Positions 45,551 to 54,593 of a stretch of 64,000 nucleotides of DNA are shown piece after piece. Position 1 is the first letter of the stretch; each line of letters begins with the position of its first letter. The notes under the pieces were generated by a model. The model ran no database searches and was not told the DNA's origin. It was given only the letters and a program-made list of their open reading frames with translations. The translations under genes were made by a program, and so were the position numbers. Source of the stretch: Paenibacillus dendrobii (GTDB lineage: Bacteria; Bacillota; Bacilli; Paenibacillales; Paenibacillaceae); contig NZ_WUBI01000001.1 in the NCBI RefSeq assembly GCF_009807035.1, forward strand, positions 992,001 through 1,056,000. Direction: 5' to 3'.

Positions 45551-46561
45551 TTATTTCAAATCAATGACACGATCCGGAAACGCTTTGCGAACCAGCTCCA
45601 GGTTCAGTTTGTCATTTAAATTAAAATCCTTTTCAATAATGCCGTGCTCTACCATATATTTCTTCTGACCCACAAGCCCTTCGTATGCCTTCTCCGTGAA
45701 ACCTATATTCCAAGGGTTCTTCGGCAGATCTTTCAACGTAGCCTCTTTCGGCTGCTTCACTTCGTCATACATGATGTCAGCCGTTTCTTCCGGGTGAGCT
45801 TGTGCATATGAGGAAGCTTCGTCCAATGCCTTCATAAACCCAATCAATCCGTCCGGGTTGTCTTGAATCAGCTTATTGGAAGCGATGAGTCCCGTCCCTA
45901 GCCGCACTGGTGTTTTGGACATATCAGTCATTTCATGCGCTTCGGTAAGAGCGGCAAACTTCTGATTCAATACCGAACCGTATACCCATGCTGCATCAAT
46001 CTCGCCTTTTTTGAGCGCCACATAAGTTTCATCGAATCCGCCTTGGCCCACCAATGTAACATCCGTTAGCGCGACACCGTTCTGTGCCAGGTAGACATCC
46101 CACAGATAGGGGATGAATGTACCCCTGGAAAAGCTGAGCTTTTTCCCCTTTAAATCTGCTGCGCTTGCGATATCATTGCGGGCGAACATTTTCCATTCGC
46201 CAGCACTTAGGTCCGTCGCTGTTCCGGAAGATGCAAATATGGAGTAATCCCCTTTGCTGACCGCATTCAACAGCGGGAAATCCGCACCGAACGCCACATC
46301 AACCTGCTTAATGAACAGCGAGTTCACGCCCTCTGCCGGAGTAGCGAAAGTAACAAGCTCCGCATCAATACCGTGTTTTTCGAAAATGCCCTTCTTCTTC
46401 GCTACCCGAAATACCGTGTTCGTAGAAATGTCGGCAATTTTCAGCTTCAATGCATTTCCCTTTTTCTCACCTGCTGCCGTACCGCAAGCGCTAAGCAACG
46501 TGATGGCGAGTAACGCAGACATGACAACGAGACCATACCGCCGGATAAGATGGATCTTCAT
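45551..46561 (-). CDS. ABC substrate-binding lipoprotein, SsuA/TauA (NMT1) type
   Basis: 336 residues. Lipobox LLSACGTAA (Cys26). The mature part has the SsuA pattern: KIADISTNTVFRVAKKKGIFEKHGI, DVAFGADFPLLNAV, DLKGKKLSFSRGT and KKGEIDAAWVYG. It should capture a sulfonate-like or aryl-sulfate compound for the adjoining importer. Its ATG overlaps the arylsulfotransferase stop by 4 nt (ATGA), which is direct evidence of translational coupling. Confidence 0.9.
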   Translation of the reverse strand: MKIHLIRRYGLVVMSALLAITLLSACGTAAGEKKGNALKLKIADISTNTVFRVAKKKGIFEKHGIDAELVTFATPAEGVNSLFIKQVDVAFGADFPLLNAVSKGDYSIFASSGTATDLSAGEWKMFARNDIASAADLKGKKLSFSRGTFIPYLWDVYLAQNGVALTDVTLVGQGGFDETYVALKKGEIDAAWVYGSVLNQKFAALTEAHEMTDMSKTPVRLGTGLIASNKLIQDNPDGLIGFMKALDEASSYAQAHPEETADIMYDEVKQPKEATLKDLPKNPWNIGFTEKAYEGLVGQKKYMVEHGIIEKDFNLNDKLNLELVRKAFPDRVIDLK

Positions 46562-48009
46562 CGTATTTCCCTTTCTCTCGTCGTTTCTTCATCCGTGGTT
46601 GCCACACAAAATGCACCATCCCCGTAAGATACCGTTCCGGCGACTTCAACGGCCGTGACCGCTCCTCTAGCCGCTGCGCCGGGCAAACGAAAATCAGCGA
46701 CATCAAGCGGAACGATCTCAGTTTCAACAGGAAGTTCCAATTGCGGAATCCATTCATAAGGTACCCGGTAAGCACGGTAGACCATATTGGAATTCCTTTT
46801 GTTCTTGTAAGGCGAAATGTATTCCCAGACCAGCTCATGTTCTGCGGTGACTTCGAATATTCTTCCGTCTGCCCCTTCCGTAATCAGCGTGTTACCATTC
46901 GGAAGCCGCTGCGCGGAGCTGATATACGGACTATAGAAACGATAGGAATCGAGTGGAGCTTGAAACCCGGCCTCCGTCGGCGTATATTGCCATTCAATCT
47001 CCAGCGTAACCGGGTTGATTTCCAGAATTCGTGAATGGTCGCGGCGTGCCACTTTTACACCGTCTGCGGATTCCGGATTCGGGCTTCCATAGCCACCCCA
47101 GCCCCCGTTATCGAAAATGAGTATATTTCCTTCACCCGGTAGCCCCTGCGGAATCAAATGGGCATGATGCTGACCGATGATCCAACCGATATGTTCCGTC
47201 TCTTGTGTGGAATAATCCGGCCCCAGCCTCCATACGATCTTGCCGGACACTTTATCCGTGATGGCAATGATATTGGATTCCCGCGCATCCCATATCAGGT
47301 TATCCGGATGAAACCGGACATCCCCTGCGTCATAATGTTTGTTCGGCCCCAGCACCGAGACGGAGTTGATATGCATCCAATCTCCGGAATGTGTACCGAA
47401 TGCCCGGGTATTGGGATCGCGGTATAGCGCCTGCTTCGCATCGGCGTCGAATCCCAGTTCTTCAAAGTGGTCGCTGACCGCCCATTCCCAGACGATATTC
47501 CCTTCCCAATCAACTTCGATGATCGTGTCATCCAATAATTCAATATCGGATATTTCGGGTCGGTTGACGTTTTTGTGGGCGAGAATAATCGTGTTCCCGG
47601 AACCGACTTGTGGTGTAAGTCCCGGCACATAATATCCAACCGGATTTCCTGCACGCTGATAATCATGATGTTGGCGTGCCATCCATTGGGCAGGATGGCC
47701 AGGGTCTTCTATCCAAGCATAGCGGTCGAACTTCCAGACAATGTTCCCGTCCCAGTCCACCTGTACCAGATTGGATTCGTCTTGGAATCCATATTTCGGA
47801 TCCCTTTCCGAAGTGCTGCCAAGAACGTAACCTCCGGGTAAAATTTTGTTCGGGAAGCCCCGGAGACCTTTCCATAAATGGACCTCTCTGCCGTTCATAT
47901 CAATGAGCAGCGCTCCTGTATCCGCTGCCTGATAAATGGTATACCCACTCCATGCTTTTCCTGGATGATATACTGTCGTTCCTGTTGGATAAATCGTCGG
48001 ATGTCCCAT
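46558..48009 (-). CDS. Arylsulfotransferase (ASST) family protein
   Basis: 483 residues folded as repeating propeller blades (VQVDWDGNIVWKFD, IIEVDWEGNIVWEWA, GKIVWRLGPDY, LEIEWQY, HELVWEY). The family motif GDWMHINSV carries His213, and IIGQHHAHLIPQ and ARRDHSRILEI follow; in E. coli AssT such histidines form the sulfate-carrying site. ASST moves sulfate from one phenol to another without PAPS. No signal peptide is visible, unlike Gram-negative AssT, so it is probably cytoplasmic. It is fused by overlap to an SsuABC-like importer. Confidence 0.88.
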   Translation of the reverse strand: MGHPTIYPTGTTVYHPGKAWSGYTIYQAADTGALLIDMNGREVHLWKGLRGFPNKILPGGYVLGSTSERDPKYGFQDESNLVQVDWDGNIVWKFDRYAWIEDPGHPAQWMARQHHDYQRAGNPVGYYVPGLTPQVGSGNTIILAHKNVNRPEISDIELLDDTIIEVDWEGNIVWEWAVSDHFEELGFDADAKQALYRDPNTRAFGTHSGDWMHINSVSVLGPNKHYDAGDVRFHPDNLIWDARESNIIAITDKVSGKIVWRLGPDYSTQETEHIGWIIGQHHAHLIPQGLPGEGNILIFDNGGWGGYGSPNPESADGVKVARRDHSRILEINPVTLEIEWQYTPTEAGFQAPLDSYRFYSPYISSAQRLPNGNTLITEGADGRIFEVTAEHELVWEYISPYKNKRNSNMVYRAYRVPYEWIPQLELPVETEIVPLDVADFRLPGAAARGAVTAVEVAGTVSYGDGAFCVATTDEETTREREIR

Positions 48010-48039
48010 TATTCGATCTCCCTTCCTGGTCTTTAAAAA

Positions 48040-48579
48040 TTAATATGAAAGAAATTGATTCGATCGTTTTGCCTTATGCAGTCGACTTTCAGGGTTCACC
48101 GCTGCTTCTTCCGATGATGAACGTGCCTGCTGCAAAACAGCTTCGGCGAAGCCTTCCAAATGTTCATGCAACCTCTTGAAATGATCGATTTGTACCTTCA
48201 ATTCAGCTTCAGTGAAAGCTCCAAATATCGTTTCGATCATGTATGTACCGGACCGGTTACGGCAGATCATTTCTTTTCCAGAATCCGTGATGTCCAACGA
48301 AACCGTTCTTCGGTCCGTATCACTCCGTTTGCGGATGGCATAACCTAAAGACTCCAGCTTGTCGCAAATGGCGGTTATGGCTCCTGAAGTAAAATCAAGC
48401 TGCTCAGCCAAATCTCCAAGCCGCTGCTCCCCGTCACGCATAATGGTGTTCAGAATAAGCATGCCTGGCAGCGATATGCCTTCAATGGCGATTTTGTCCC
48501 GTTCTTTCACGAATCTTCTGACCAGCTTGCGAAAATGCCAGTCGGCTTCTTCCAGAAGCCCCCAATCCTTCTCTTCCAT
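48040..48579 (-). CDS. MarR-family regulator of the arylsulfotransferase operon
   Basis: 179 residues. Winged helix about 50-105: LGDLAEQLDFTSGAITAICDKLESLG followed by the wing AIRKRSDTDRRTVSLDITDSG, with conserved D-R-R. A Ser/Glu-rich C-terminal tail of about 35 residues is unusual. It lies 30 nt upstream of the arylsulfotransferase start and is the first gene of that operon. MarR proteins often sense phenolic compounds, which would suit an aryl sulfate pathway; this is inference. Confidence 0.9.
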   Translation of the reverse strand: MEEKDWGLLEEADWHFRKLVRRFVKERDKIAIEGISLPGMLILNTIMRDGEQRLGDLAEQLDFTSGAITAICDKLESLGYAIRKRSDTDRRTVSLDITDSGKEMICRNRSGTYMIETIFGAFTEAELKVQIDHFKRLHEHLEGFAEAVLQQARSSSEEAAVNPESRLHKAKRSNQFLSY

Positions 48580-48662
48580 ATCTCTCCTTTCGCTTTCCTA
48601 ACTGCTCAGATTGTCATTTCAGTGACGCTGAATTCAACAGAATAACGCGCTTTTGAATACAG

Positions 48663-48713
48663 AAAGGCTCCTGCCATCTATACCGGTACCGGTACTGGAT
48701 ATCAGGAGCCTTT
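48663..48713. repeat. Long inverted repeat upstream of the marR-ASST operon
   Basis: AAAGGCTCCTG / CAGGAGCCTTT, 11-bp arms, with a self-complementary ACCGGTACCGGT core. There is no long T tract, so it may be a leader hairpin, a factor site or a weak terminator. Confidence 0.6.
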
Positions 48714-48764
48714 GGTTTGACCAATCAGCAGGTTATTTAGTTTAAAACCGAGATAATGAACTTT

Positions 48765-48780
48765 CATTCAATGATGAATG
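48765..48780. promoter_or_regulatory. Small inverted repeat in the divergent gap
   Basis: CATTCA-ATGA-TGAATG, 6-bp arms, between marR and the histidine kinase gene. A regulator site is possible. The rest of the 386-bp gap (48580-48965) shows no gene. Confidence 0.3.
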
Positions 48781-48965
48781 AATGATTTTGGCTTGAAGTA
48801 AGATTATCCCAATTATTCCTACCTGTCAAGTATGTATTATGGTTTGCGCGTATTCTTTAGATAGGCTATATCGTTTGGGATTATATGGAACAATATTATC
48901 TCGGTGTATATTATAATAGCGTTGTACGTACAAGCAACAAAATGACAACTTAAGGAGAGCGCATA

Positions 48966-50510
48966 ATGATTAAAAAGGGCAAAACCGTTTCCGTCTCGGT
49001 AATCTTTGTTATCATATTCATGTATGTGATTACCAATGTTGCCTATTACTTCTTTACGCAAAAAGCCCTGATTAATGAAGCCAATAAAAGGCTGGATACG
49101 ACAGCAGAATATGTAAAACAGTATCTTACCCAAGTAAAAGCCAATGATGCGAATGAGACAAAAATAGTTCAACGTCAAATGAAGATCACTTCCTCGCTCA
49201 TCGCAAAAGATGTCGGATCAACCTATGTAAAGGTGAATCAGAAGCAGATAGACCGTCTCAAGCAAGCCTTTGATTTGAAGTCATTAAACGTGATCCCCCA
49301 TCCAGACCGAATTCATTTGGATATGTTAGAGGTGGGAAACCATGAATATCGCTATCAATATTCCACGCAACAGTTGGATTACACTCTGGATTTTACAATG
49401 GACAACAATACCAACGATAAATATTCGTATGTCAACGAGCATTTGTCTGAGCTGTTGGATAATCACGTCAATCTTTATCAGGGCAAACGAATTACTCTCG
49501 AGATATCATTGTTCCAAAAACCGGAGAACCCATTTATTAGCTTAAAAGACATGCAAGGTTACGGCTCTTATACATATTTGAACGAAAATGATGTTCCCTT
49601 TCTAAATCAAGCGCTGGATAAGCAATACGTGAGTTATTATACGAACGTAGACCACCTGAAACTCGAAAAATATTTTATGCACTTTGAAATTGAAAATCAG
49701 ATCTATGTCATGTGCTTGATATCTGACTTTCAAATCATGCAAAAGGTACTGACTGACCAAGTCATATTTTATGTGTATGCAATCGCGATCGGAACCGCCG
49801 TATTCATCGTCTTATGTGCGCTAATCATCAAGACGATCCGTAAAAATAAAGCTAAGGAAATCGCCTCTGTCCATGACAGTTATGAGAATAGCATGGAAAC
49901 GATCAATCTATCCTTGAAACAGCAAAGGCATGATTATAATAACACCATCGCGACCATACGCGCGCTCGTGACCATGAAGCAATACGAAGGTTTGGAAAAA
50001 TACACTGGGGAACTTATTGAAGATACGATGGAGTTTAATGAGCTCCTTAACATCAATTGCCCTCCACTAATGGCTCTTCTCCAAACCAAACATAGTCTGG
50101 CCAATCAGAATGGAGTAGATTTATATGATGAAATTCTGGATTTCGATTCGATTCCGAAGTTTAAGTACAAGATCCATGATATCGTGAGAGTATTAAGCAA
50201 TTTAATTGATAATTCTTTTGAAGCGGTAATGAGCCGGAAGTCTGAAAACGTGAATTTTGCTCCGCAGATTTCTGTTATTGGTTACTTGGAGGAGGACTTC
50301 CTGATTTTCTCCGTAAGGAACAACGGGAGTAAAATCCCGGATCATGAAGCGCATCTTATTCTGGAGCCGGGATATTCATCCAAAAAGAATGGTTCCGGCC
50401 TGGGATTATCCATCATCATTGAAATCCTGAATAAGAATAACGGTTATCTAACCTATGTCTCTGATGAAGAGAGCACTACCTTTAGAGCCTATTTTAAAAT
50501 TCAAACCTAA
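48966..50510 (+). CDS. Orphan sensor histidine kinase, AgrC/CitA-like
   Basis: 514 residues. Two membrane segments (about 9-30 and 264-288) frame an extracytoplasmic sensor domain of about 230 residues. The phosphoacceptor is His322 in QQRHDYNN, the SpoOB/AgrC-type box. The ATPase has an N box NLIDNSFEAV, G1 SVRNNGSKIP and G2 GSGLGLSII. No response regulator gene adjoins it, so its partner is elsewhere. The ligand is unknown; AgrC-type kinases bind peptides and CitA-types bind carboxylates. Confidence 0.9.
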   Translation: MIKKGKTVSVSVIFVIIFMYVITNVAYYFFTQKALINEANKRLDTTAEYVKQYLTQVKANDANETKIVQRQMKITSSLIAKDVGSTYVKVNQKQIDRLKQAFDLKSLNVIPHPDRIHLDMLEVGNHEYRYQYSTQQLDYTLDFTMDNNTNDKYSYVNEHLSELLDNHVNLYQGKRITLEISLFQKPENPFISLKDMQGYGSYTYLNENDVPFLNQALDKQYVSYYTNVDHLKLEKYFMHFEIENQIYVMCLISDFQIMQKVLTDQVIFYVYAIAIGTAVFIVLCALIIKTIRKNKAKEIASVHDSYENSMETINLSLKQQRHDYNNTIATIRALVTMKQYEGLEKYTGELIEDTMEFNELLNINCPPLMALLQTKHSLANQNGVDLYDEILDFDSIPKFKYKIHDIVRVLSNLIDNSFEAVMSRKSENVNFAPQISVIGYLEEDFLIFSVRNNGSKIPDHEAHLILEPGYSSKKNGSGLGLSIIIEILNKNNGYLTYVSDEESTTFRAYFKIQT

Positions 50511-50547
50511 AAAAGCGGGTCAACACTTTCGTGTTACCCGCTTCTCT
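50511..50547. terminator. Bidirectional terminator
   Basis: AAGCGGGT-AACAC / GTGTT-ACCCGCTT, between the kinase gene and dck. Confidence 0.85.
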
Positions 50548-51201
50548 TTATATATTTGCTGCCGGACGGCTTATTATCTGTCCCACCTGGTTCAAAATAC
50601 CCGTCATTGATTCCGGATCATGCACATCATAGTCTTCAATATTCAAACGGAGCACAGGACATGCGGTAAATTCATTGATCCATGCCGAATAACGTTCATG
50701 CATATGTTCCCAGTAGGAAACATCGGTTTGGATCTCCATCTCGCGTCCGCGTTCGTTAATGCGGTTCAGAATGGACGGAAGGCTGCCTTCAATATATACC
50801 AGCACATCCGGATGCGGAAAGTACGGTGTCATGACCATAGCTTCGAACAGGCTGGTATACGTTTCATAATCCGTTTTGGACATGGTGCCTTGATCCGAAT
50901 GCATTTTGGCGAAAATCCCAGTATCCTCGTAAATGGAACGGTCTTGAACGAAGCCGCCGCCCATCTCGAATATTTTTTTCTGTTCCTTAAAACGCTCAGC
51001 CAGAAAATAGATTTGCAGATGGAAGCTCCACCGCTCAAAATCATGATAGAATTTTTCCAGATATGGATTATGATCAACCTGCTCCAAAGAGGTTTTAAAT
51101 CCCAGTTGTTTCGCCAAGGCAGCAGTTAAGGTCGATTTGCCGACGCCGACGGTTCCTGCTACCGTAATAATGGCATGATCGGGGATAAGATATGGATTCA
51201 T
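50548..51201 (-). CDS. dck: Deoxyadenosine/deoxycytidine kinase
   Basis: 217 residues, the same length as Bacillus Dck. P-loop GTVGVGKST, then VDHNPYLEKFYHDFERWSFHLQIYF and QDRSIYEDTGIFAKM, and the lid region INERGREME. It phosphorylates deoxyadenosine and deoxycytidine for salvage. Its ATG shares one base with the dgk stop (TAATG), so the two are coupled, the same pairing as yaaF-yaaG in Bacillus subtilis. Confidence 0.94.
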   Translation of the reverse strand: MNPYLIPDHAIITVAGTVGVGKSTLTAALAKQLGFKTSLEQVDHNPYLEKFYHDFERWSFHLQIYFLAERFKEQKKIFEMGGGFVQDRSIYEDTGIFAKMHSDQGTMSKTDYETYTSLFEAMVMTPYFPHPDVLVYIEGSLPSILNRINERGREMEIQTDVSYWEHMHERYSAWINEFTACPVLRLNIEDYDVHDPESMTGILNQVGQIISRPAANI

Positions 51202-51821
51202 TACATAAGCTCCTTTATTCGAGAGGATATAGCTTCAAATTGTTCCTTGTTCTCAACAAAATCGACCGCGTTTCCATCAATCGTAATGATTGGGGTGGAA
51301 GGCTCCTGTTCAGCAAGAGAAGCCATCGCGGCATCATAATCTTCTATTAACTGCTGCAGATAACTATGATCGATGCCTTCTTCAAAAGACCTACCCCGTT
51401 TGGCAATTCTTTTGAGAAGCGTATCCAGTTCTGCCCGAATGTAAATGATGATATTCGGCTTTGGCAGATCATCGGTGAGTACATGGTAAATCTGGCGGTA
51501 TTTCCCCCGTTCGTTTCCTTGTAGGGTTCTGTCGCTAAAAATAAGGTTTTTATAAATGTGATAGTCCGAAATAACCGGCTTCCCTCTATCGATATACTCG
51601 GTTACAGTGTCCTTTAGCTGTTTATACCGGTTGCATAGAAAGAACATCTCCAGCTGGAAGCTCCAGTCATCCATGTTTTGATAAAACTTATCAATGAACG
51701 GATTCTCTTCGACGATCTCTTTAATCACAGGGAGGCTTAACTCCTCCGCAAGCATCGAAGCCAGCGTTGTCTTACCTGCTCCAATCGGCCCCTCGACTGC
51801 AATAAATGGCGCTTGTTTCAT
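51201..51821 (-). CDS. dgk: Deoxyguanosine kinase
   Basis: 206 residues. P-loop GPIGAGKTT, then KEIVEENPFIDKFYQNMDDWSFQLEMFFL and ISDYHIYKNLIF, and the lid KRIAKRGRSFEEG. Its length and motifs match Bacillus Dgk, which phosphorylates deoxyguanosine. It is first in the dgk-dck operon. Confidence 0.94.
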   Translation of the reverse strand: MKQAPFIAVEGPIGAGKTTLASMLAEELSLPVIKEIVEENPFIDKFYQNMDDWSFQLEMFFLCNRYKQLKDTVTEYIDRGKPVISDYHIYKNLIFSDRTLQGNERGKYRQIYHVLTDDLPKPNIIIYIRAELDTLLKRIAKRGRSFEEGIDHSYLQQLIEDYDAAMASLAEQEPSTPIITIDGNAVDFVENKEQFEAISSRIKELM

Positions 51822-51977
51822 TGATGTTGATTTCCTCCCCCGATACTTTGAAAAACAGACTTACTTATTGTATCACTAGAGTTTGCTTTCTCATAGTAAC
51901 TTTACGATATCGTCGATTCGTTTGGGTCAGCGGATGTGGAGAGCGGAAGAGAGTACTTAACGGTTGATCAAACATCA

Positions 51978-52005
51978 ATGCCCCGGGAACCTTGTCCCAG
52001 GGCAT
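51978..52005 (-). terminator. Hairpin after the GH95 gene, probable terminator
   Basis: ATGCCC-GGGA / TCCC-GGGCAT stem. The minus strand lacks a T run, so efficiency is uncertain. Confidence 0.5.
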
Positions 52006-52022
52006 CTTCTAATACGCATTTA

Positions 52023-54323
52023 TCAAAAAGGATCATATGAACCACCTGCGGAGGTATCAAATTCAATCCTCTGACCACTGTACGATACGATACACTTGTT
52101 ACCAAGTTGCGATCGAATTCGGCATTCTTGCAAAACCCCATCTTTCCAAATGATATCGACTTCGAAACCGCCGCGTGCTTTCAAGCCTCTCACCAAACCT
52201 GCCTGCCATTCAGAGGGAAGGGCGGGAAGCAATTCGATGATATCGTTATGGCTCTGCAGAAGCATTTCGGCAATGCCTGCCGCAGCTCCGAAATTACCGT
52301 CGATTTGAAACGGCGGGTGATTGTCGAATAAATTGGGCAGCGTGGAATGCTTGAATAAGTTTTGGAGGTTGTTGTAGGCTTCTTCCCCATTCTTCAGCCG
52401 GCTCCAAAAATTGATAATCCACGCCCTGCTCCACCCCGTATGCCCGCCGCCATGCGATAGACGGTAGTTTAATGTCTTTTGCGCGGCTTCCATGACATCT
52501 GGAGTTGATTCGAATGTGTACTGAGAACCTGGATATAGACCGTACAAATGGGAAATATGGCGATGTCCCGGCTCGGCCTCTTCAACATCTTCACACCATT
52601 CCATGAGCCTGCCGTCCGGTCCGATCCCCGGCATAGCCAGTTCATTCATAACCTCGGTCAGTTCGGCGATGCAATCATCCTCTATCTTTAATACCGCAGC
52701 CGCTTCAATGACGTTCGCAAACACTTCGCGGATGATTTGCTGATCCATTGCCGGAGCCATGCATAGCCCGATTTTATTCCCTTTCGGCGATATATACATA
52801 TTCTCTGGTGAAGTCGAGGGCCCGGATACCCATAGACCTGTCTCCGGATGCCTGACGAGCCAATCCAAGAAGAACAGCGCCGCTTCCTTCATTATGGGAT
52901 AAGCACGTTCAGCCAAAAATCTCATGTCCCCGGTGAAGCGGTAATATTCCATGAAATCGCGAACGCACCAGCCTGCCCCCATCGGCCACATTCCGTAGCT
53001 GATGTTGCCGAGCGGAGCCGTAAAAAGCCAGGCATCTGTCGTATAATGAGCCACAAAGCCTTGGCATCCATACACTTCTGCAGCCGTCTTTTTTCCGGGT
53101 TCAACCAAGCCTTCCAAAAGGTCGAAATAAGGCAAATGGCATTCCGACAGATTAGTCACTTGACATAGCCAGTAGTTCATTTGCAGATTAATATTCAGAT
53201 GATAATCGCTATCCCAAGGAGCCTCCATCAGCGGATTCCAAATGCCCTGTAAATTTGCCGGCATATTGCCAGGACGACTGGAGGAAATAAGCAAGTAGCG
53301 GCCATATTGAAAATATAACGACGTCAGACCCGCGTCCTTGCCTCCCTGTTGAAGCGCAGCTAATCGTTGGTCTGTCGGTAATGTTTCATTTGCGGAAGCA
53401 TCCGGATCGTTCGATTCGAGCTGTAGATCAACGCGCCGGAATAGCCGCCGGTGTTCCTCGATATGATCACTTTTCAATTGTAGATATCCTTTTCTAAGAG
53501 CGGCTTCAAGATCCATCTCACACCAAGCAGCCAAATCACGCTGCAGCGGTTCCTTAGGGTTGATGAAATGATAATCCGTTCGCACTGCGAGATATAACGT
53601 AAGACCGTCGGCTCCTCTTACGGTAAGCTCGTTTCCCTCTTGAAGCAACGTCCCGCCGTCCGCAACAGCTCTTAATAATCCTGTGAATTTCACGCCTTGA
53701 TGCGTCGAACCGTGAGCTGCCTGACCCTCAAGAATCAGCGTATCATGATTTCTCACGGAAGTATCCGCATCAAGCTCCCGTGTCATTCGTACCGATGTAT
53801 GAATGCTGCCCGGCTCGTCGGCAGACCAATGAACGACCATCACCTGGTCCACCGCACTTGTGAAGATCTCCCGGCAATGCCGCACGCCTTCTTGAACGTA
53901 AGTAACAGAAGCGATCGCGGTGTCCAAATTCAGTTCGCGCCGGTATTCTCCAACTTTTCCGTTAGGATCACAATCAATGCTCTCGATCCATAGATCGCCA
54001 AAAGGCTGATAGCTTCTGGGGCCTGTATGAGGAGACAATACATTCTTTCGGATCAAGCTTTCCGCTTCCTCAACGTTTCCGGCAAATATTTCTTCTCTGG
54101 CTTGTTGCAGCGCTTCCTTCGCTCCGGGCTGATGAACGGGTACAGGCGGACCCGCCCAGATGGACTCTTCATTCAATTGAATTCTCTCCACTGGCATATC
54201 GCCAAAAACCATTCCCCCAAGTCGGCCATTCCCGACAGGCATCGCACGGTTCCAGCCTGTATCCCCCTTCGTATCAGGGTCGGAGGAAGGCTGCGCATAC
54301 CATAGCTTTAAATGATCGCTCAT
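52023..54323 (-). CDS. GH95 alpha-L-fucosidase-like glycoside hydrolase
   Basis: 766 residues from ATG 54323 (GAGAGGAG 7 nt upstream). GH95 plan: N-terminal beta-domain (about 1-250; WNRAMPVGNGRLGGMVFG, LNEESIWAGPP) and a helical barrel. Key motifs are LNINLQMNYW, GPSTSPENMYISP with a Glu, and QIDGNFGAAAGIAEM with an Asp; they correspond to the substrate Asn pair, the acid Glu and the base-activating Asp region described for GH95. No signal peptide, so it acts inside the cell on imported fucosylated sugars, or on alpha-L-galactosides. Monocistronic. Confidence 0.92.
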   Translation of the reverse strand: MSDHLKLWYAQPSSDPDTKGDTGWNRAMPVGNGRLGGMVFGDMPVERIQLNEESIWAGPPVPVHQPGAKEALQQAREEIFAGNVEEAESLIRKNVLSPHTGPRSYQPFGDLWIESIDCDPNGKVGEYRRELNLDTAIASVTYVQEGVRHCREIFTSAVDQVMVVHWSADEPGSIHTSVRMTRELDADTSVRNHDTLILEGQAAHGSTHQGVKFTGLLRAVADGGTLLQEGNELTVRGADGLTLYLAVRTDYHFINPKEPLQRDLAAWCEMDLEAALRKGYLQLKSDHIEEHRRLFRRVDLQLESNDPDASANETLPTDQRLAALQQGGKDAGLTSLYFQYGRYLLISSSRPGNMPANLQGIWNPLMEAPWDSDYHLNINLQMNYWLCQVTNLSECHLPYFDLLEGLVEPGKKTAAEVYGCQGFVAHYTTDAWLFTAPLGNISYGMWPMGAGWCVRDFMEYYRFTGDMRFLAERAYPIMKEAALFFLDWLVRHPETGLWVSGPSTSPENMYISPKGNKIGLCMAPAMDQQIIREVFANVIEAAAVLKIEDDCIAELTEVMNELAMPGIGPDGRLMEWCEDVEEAEPGHRHISHLYGLYPGSQYTFESTPDVMEAAQKTLNYRLSHGGGHTGWSRAWIINFWSRLKNGEEAYNNLQNLFKHSTLPNLFDNHPPFQIDGNFGAAAGIAEMLLQSHNDIIELLPALPSEWQAGLVRGLKARGGFEVDIIWKDGVLQECRIRSQLGNKCIVSYSGQRIEFDTSAGGSYDPF

Positions 54324-54479
54324 GCATGGACTCCTCTCATCTATCATTACTTTCATCTATAACGACAATATTTCATATATGCTTTCGGCAAGAACGGTTA
54401 GAATCCTCTAATCCCCGGATACCCGTCATCTCTTAGAGCTCTCGCTTCTTCGTTACTTTAGGCATGGCTTTATTCAACA

Positions 54480-54511
54480 CAAAAAACTCCATCCTATGAA
54501 GGACGGAGTTG
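54480..54511 (-). terminator. Terminator after the FHA regulator gene
   Basis: AACTCCGTCC / GGATGGAGTT-type stem followed by six T on the minus strand. Confidence 0.75.
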
Positions 54512-54593
54512 ATCCGTGCTGCCGCCATAATGGGTGCATTGTTTGTGCGTTCCCATTGATCTCATTCCTTAATGTTATTTTATAGAGGCATGA

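Noticed and set aside
48837..49178. 113-codon hydrophobic minus-strand frame upstream of marR
   Set aside because: It overlaps the histidine kinase start antisense; the hydrophobic look comes from the complement of its membrane segment.
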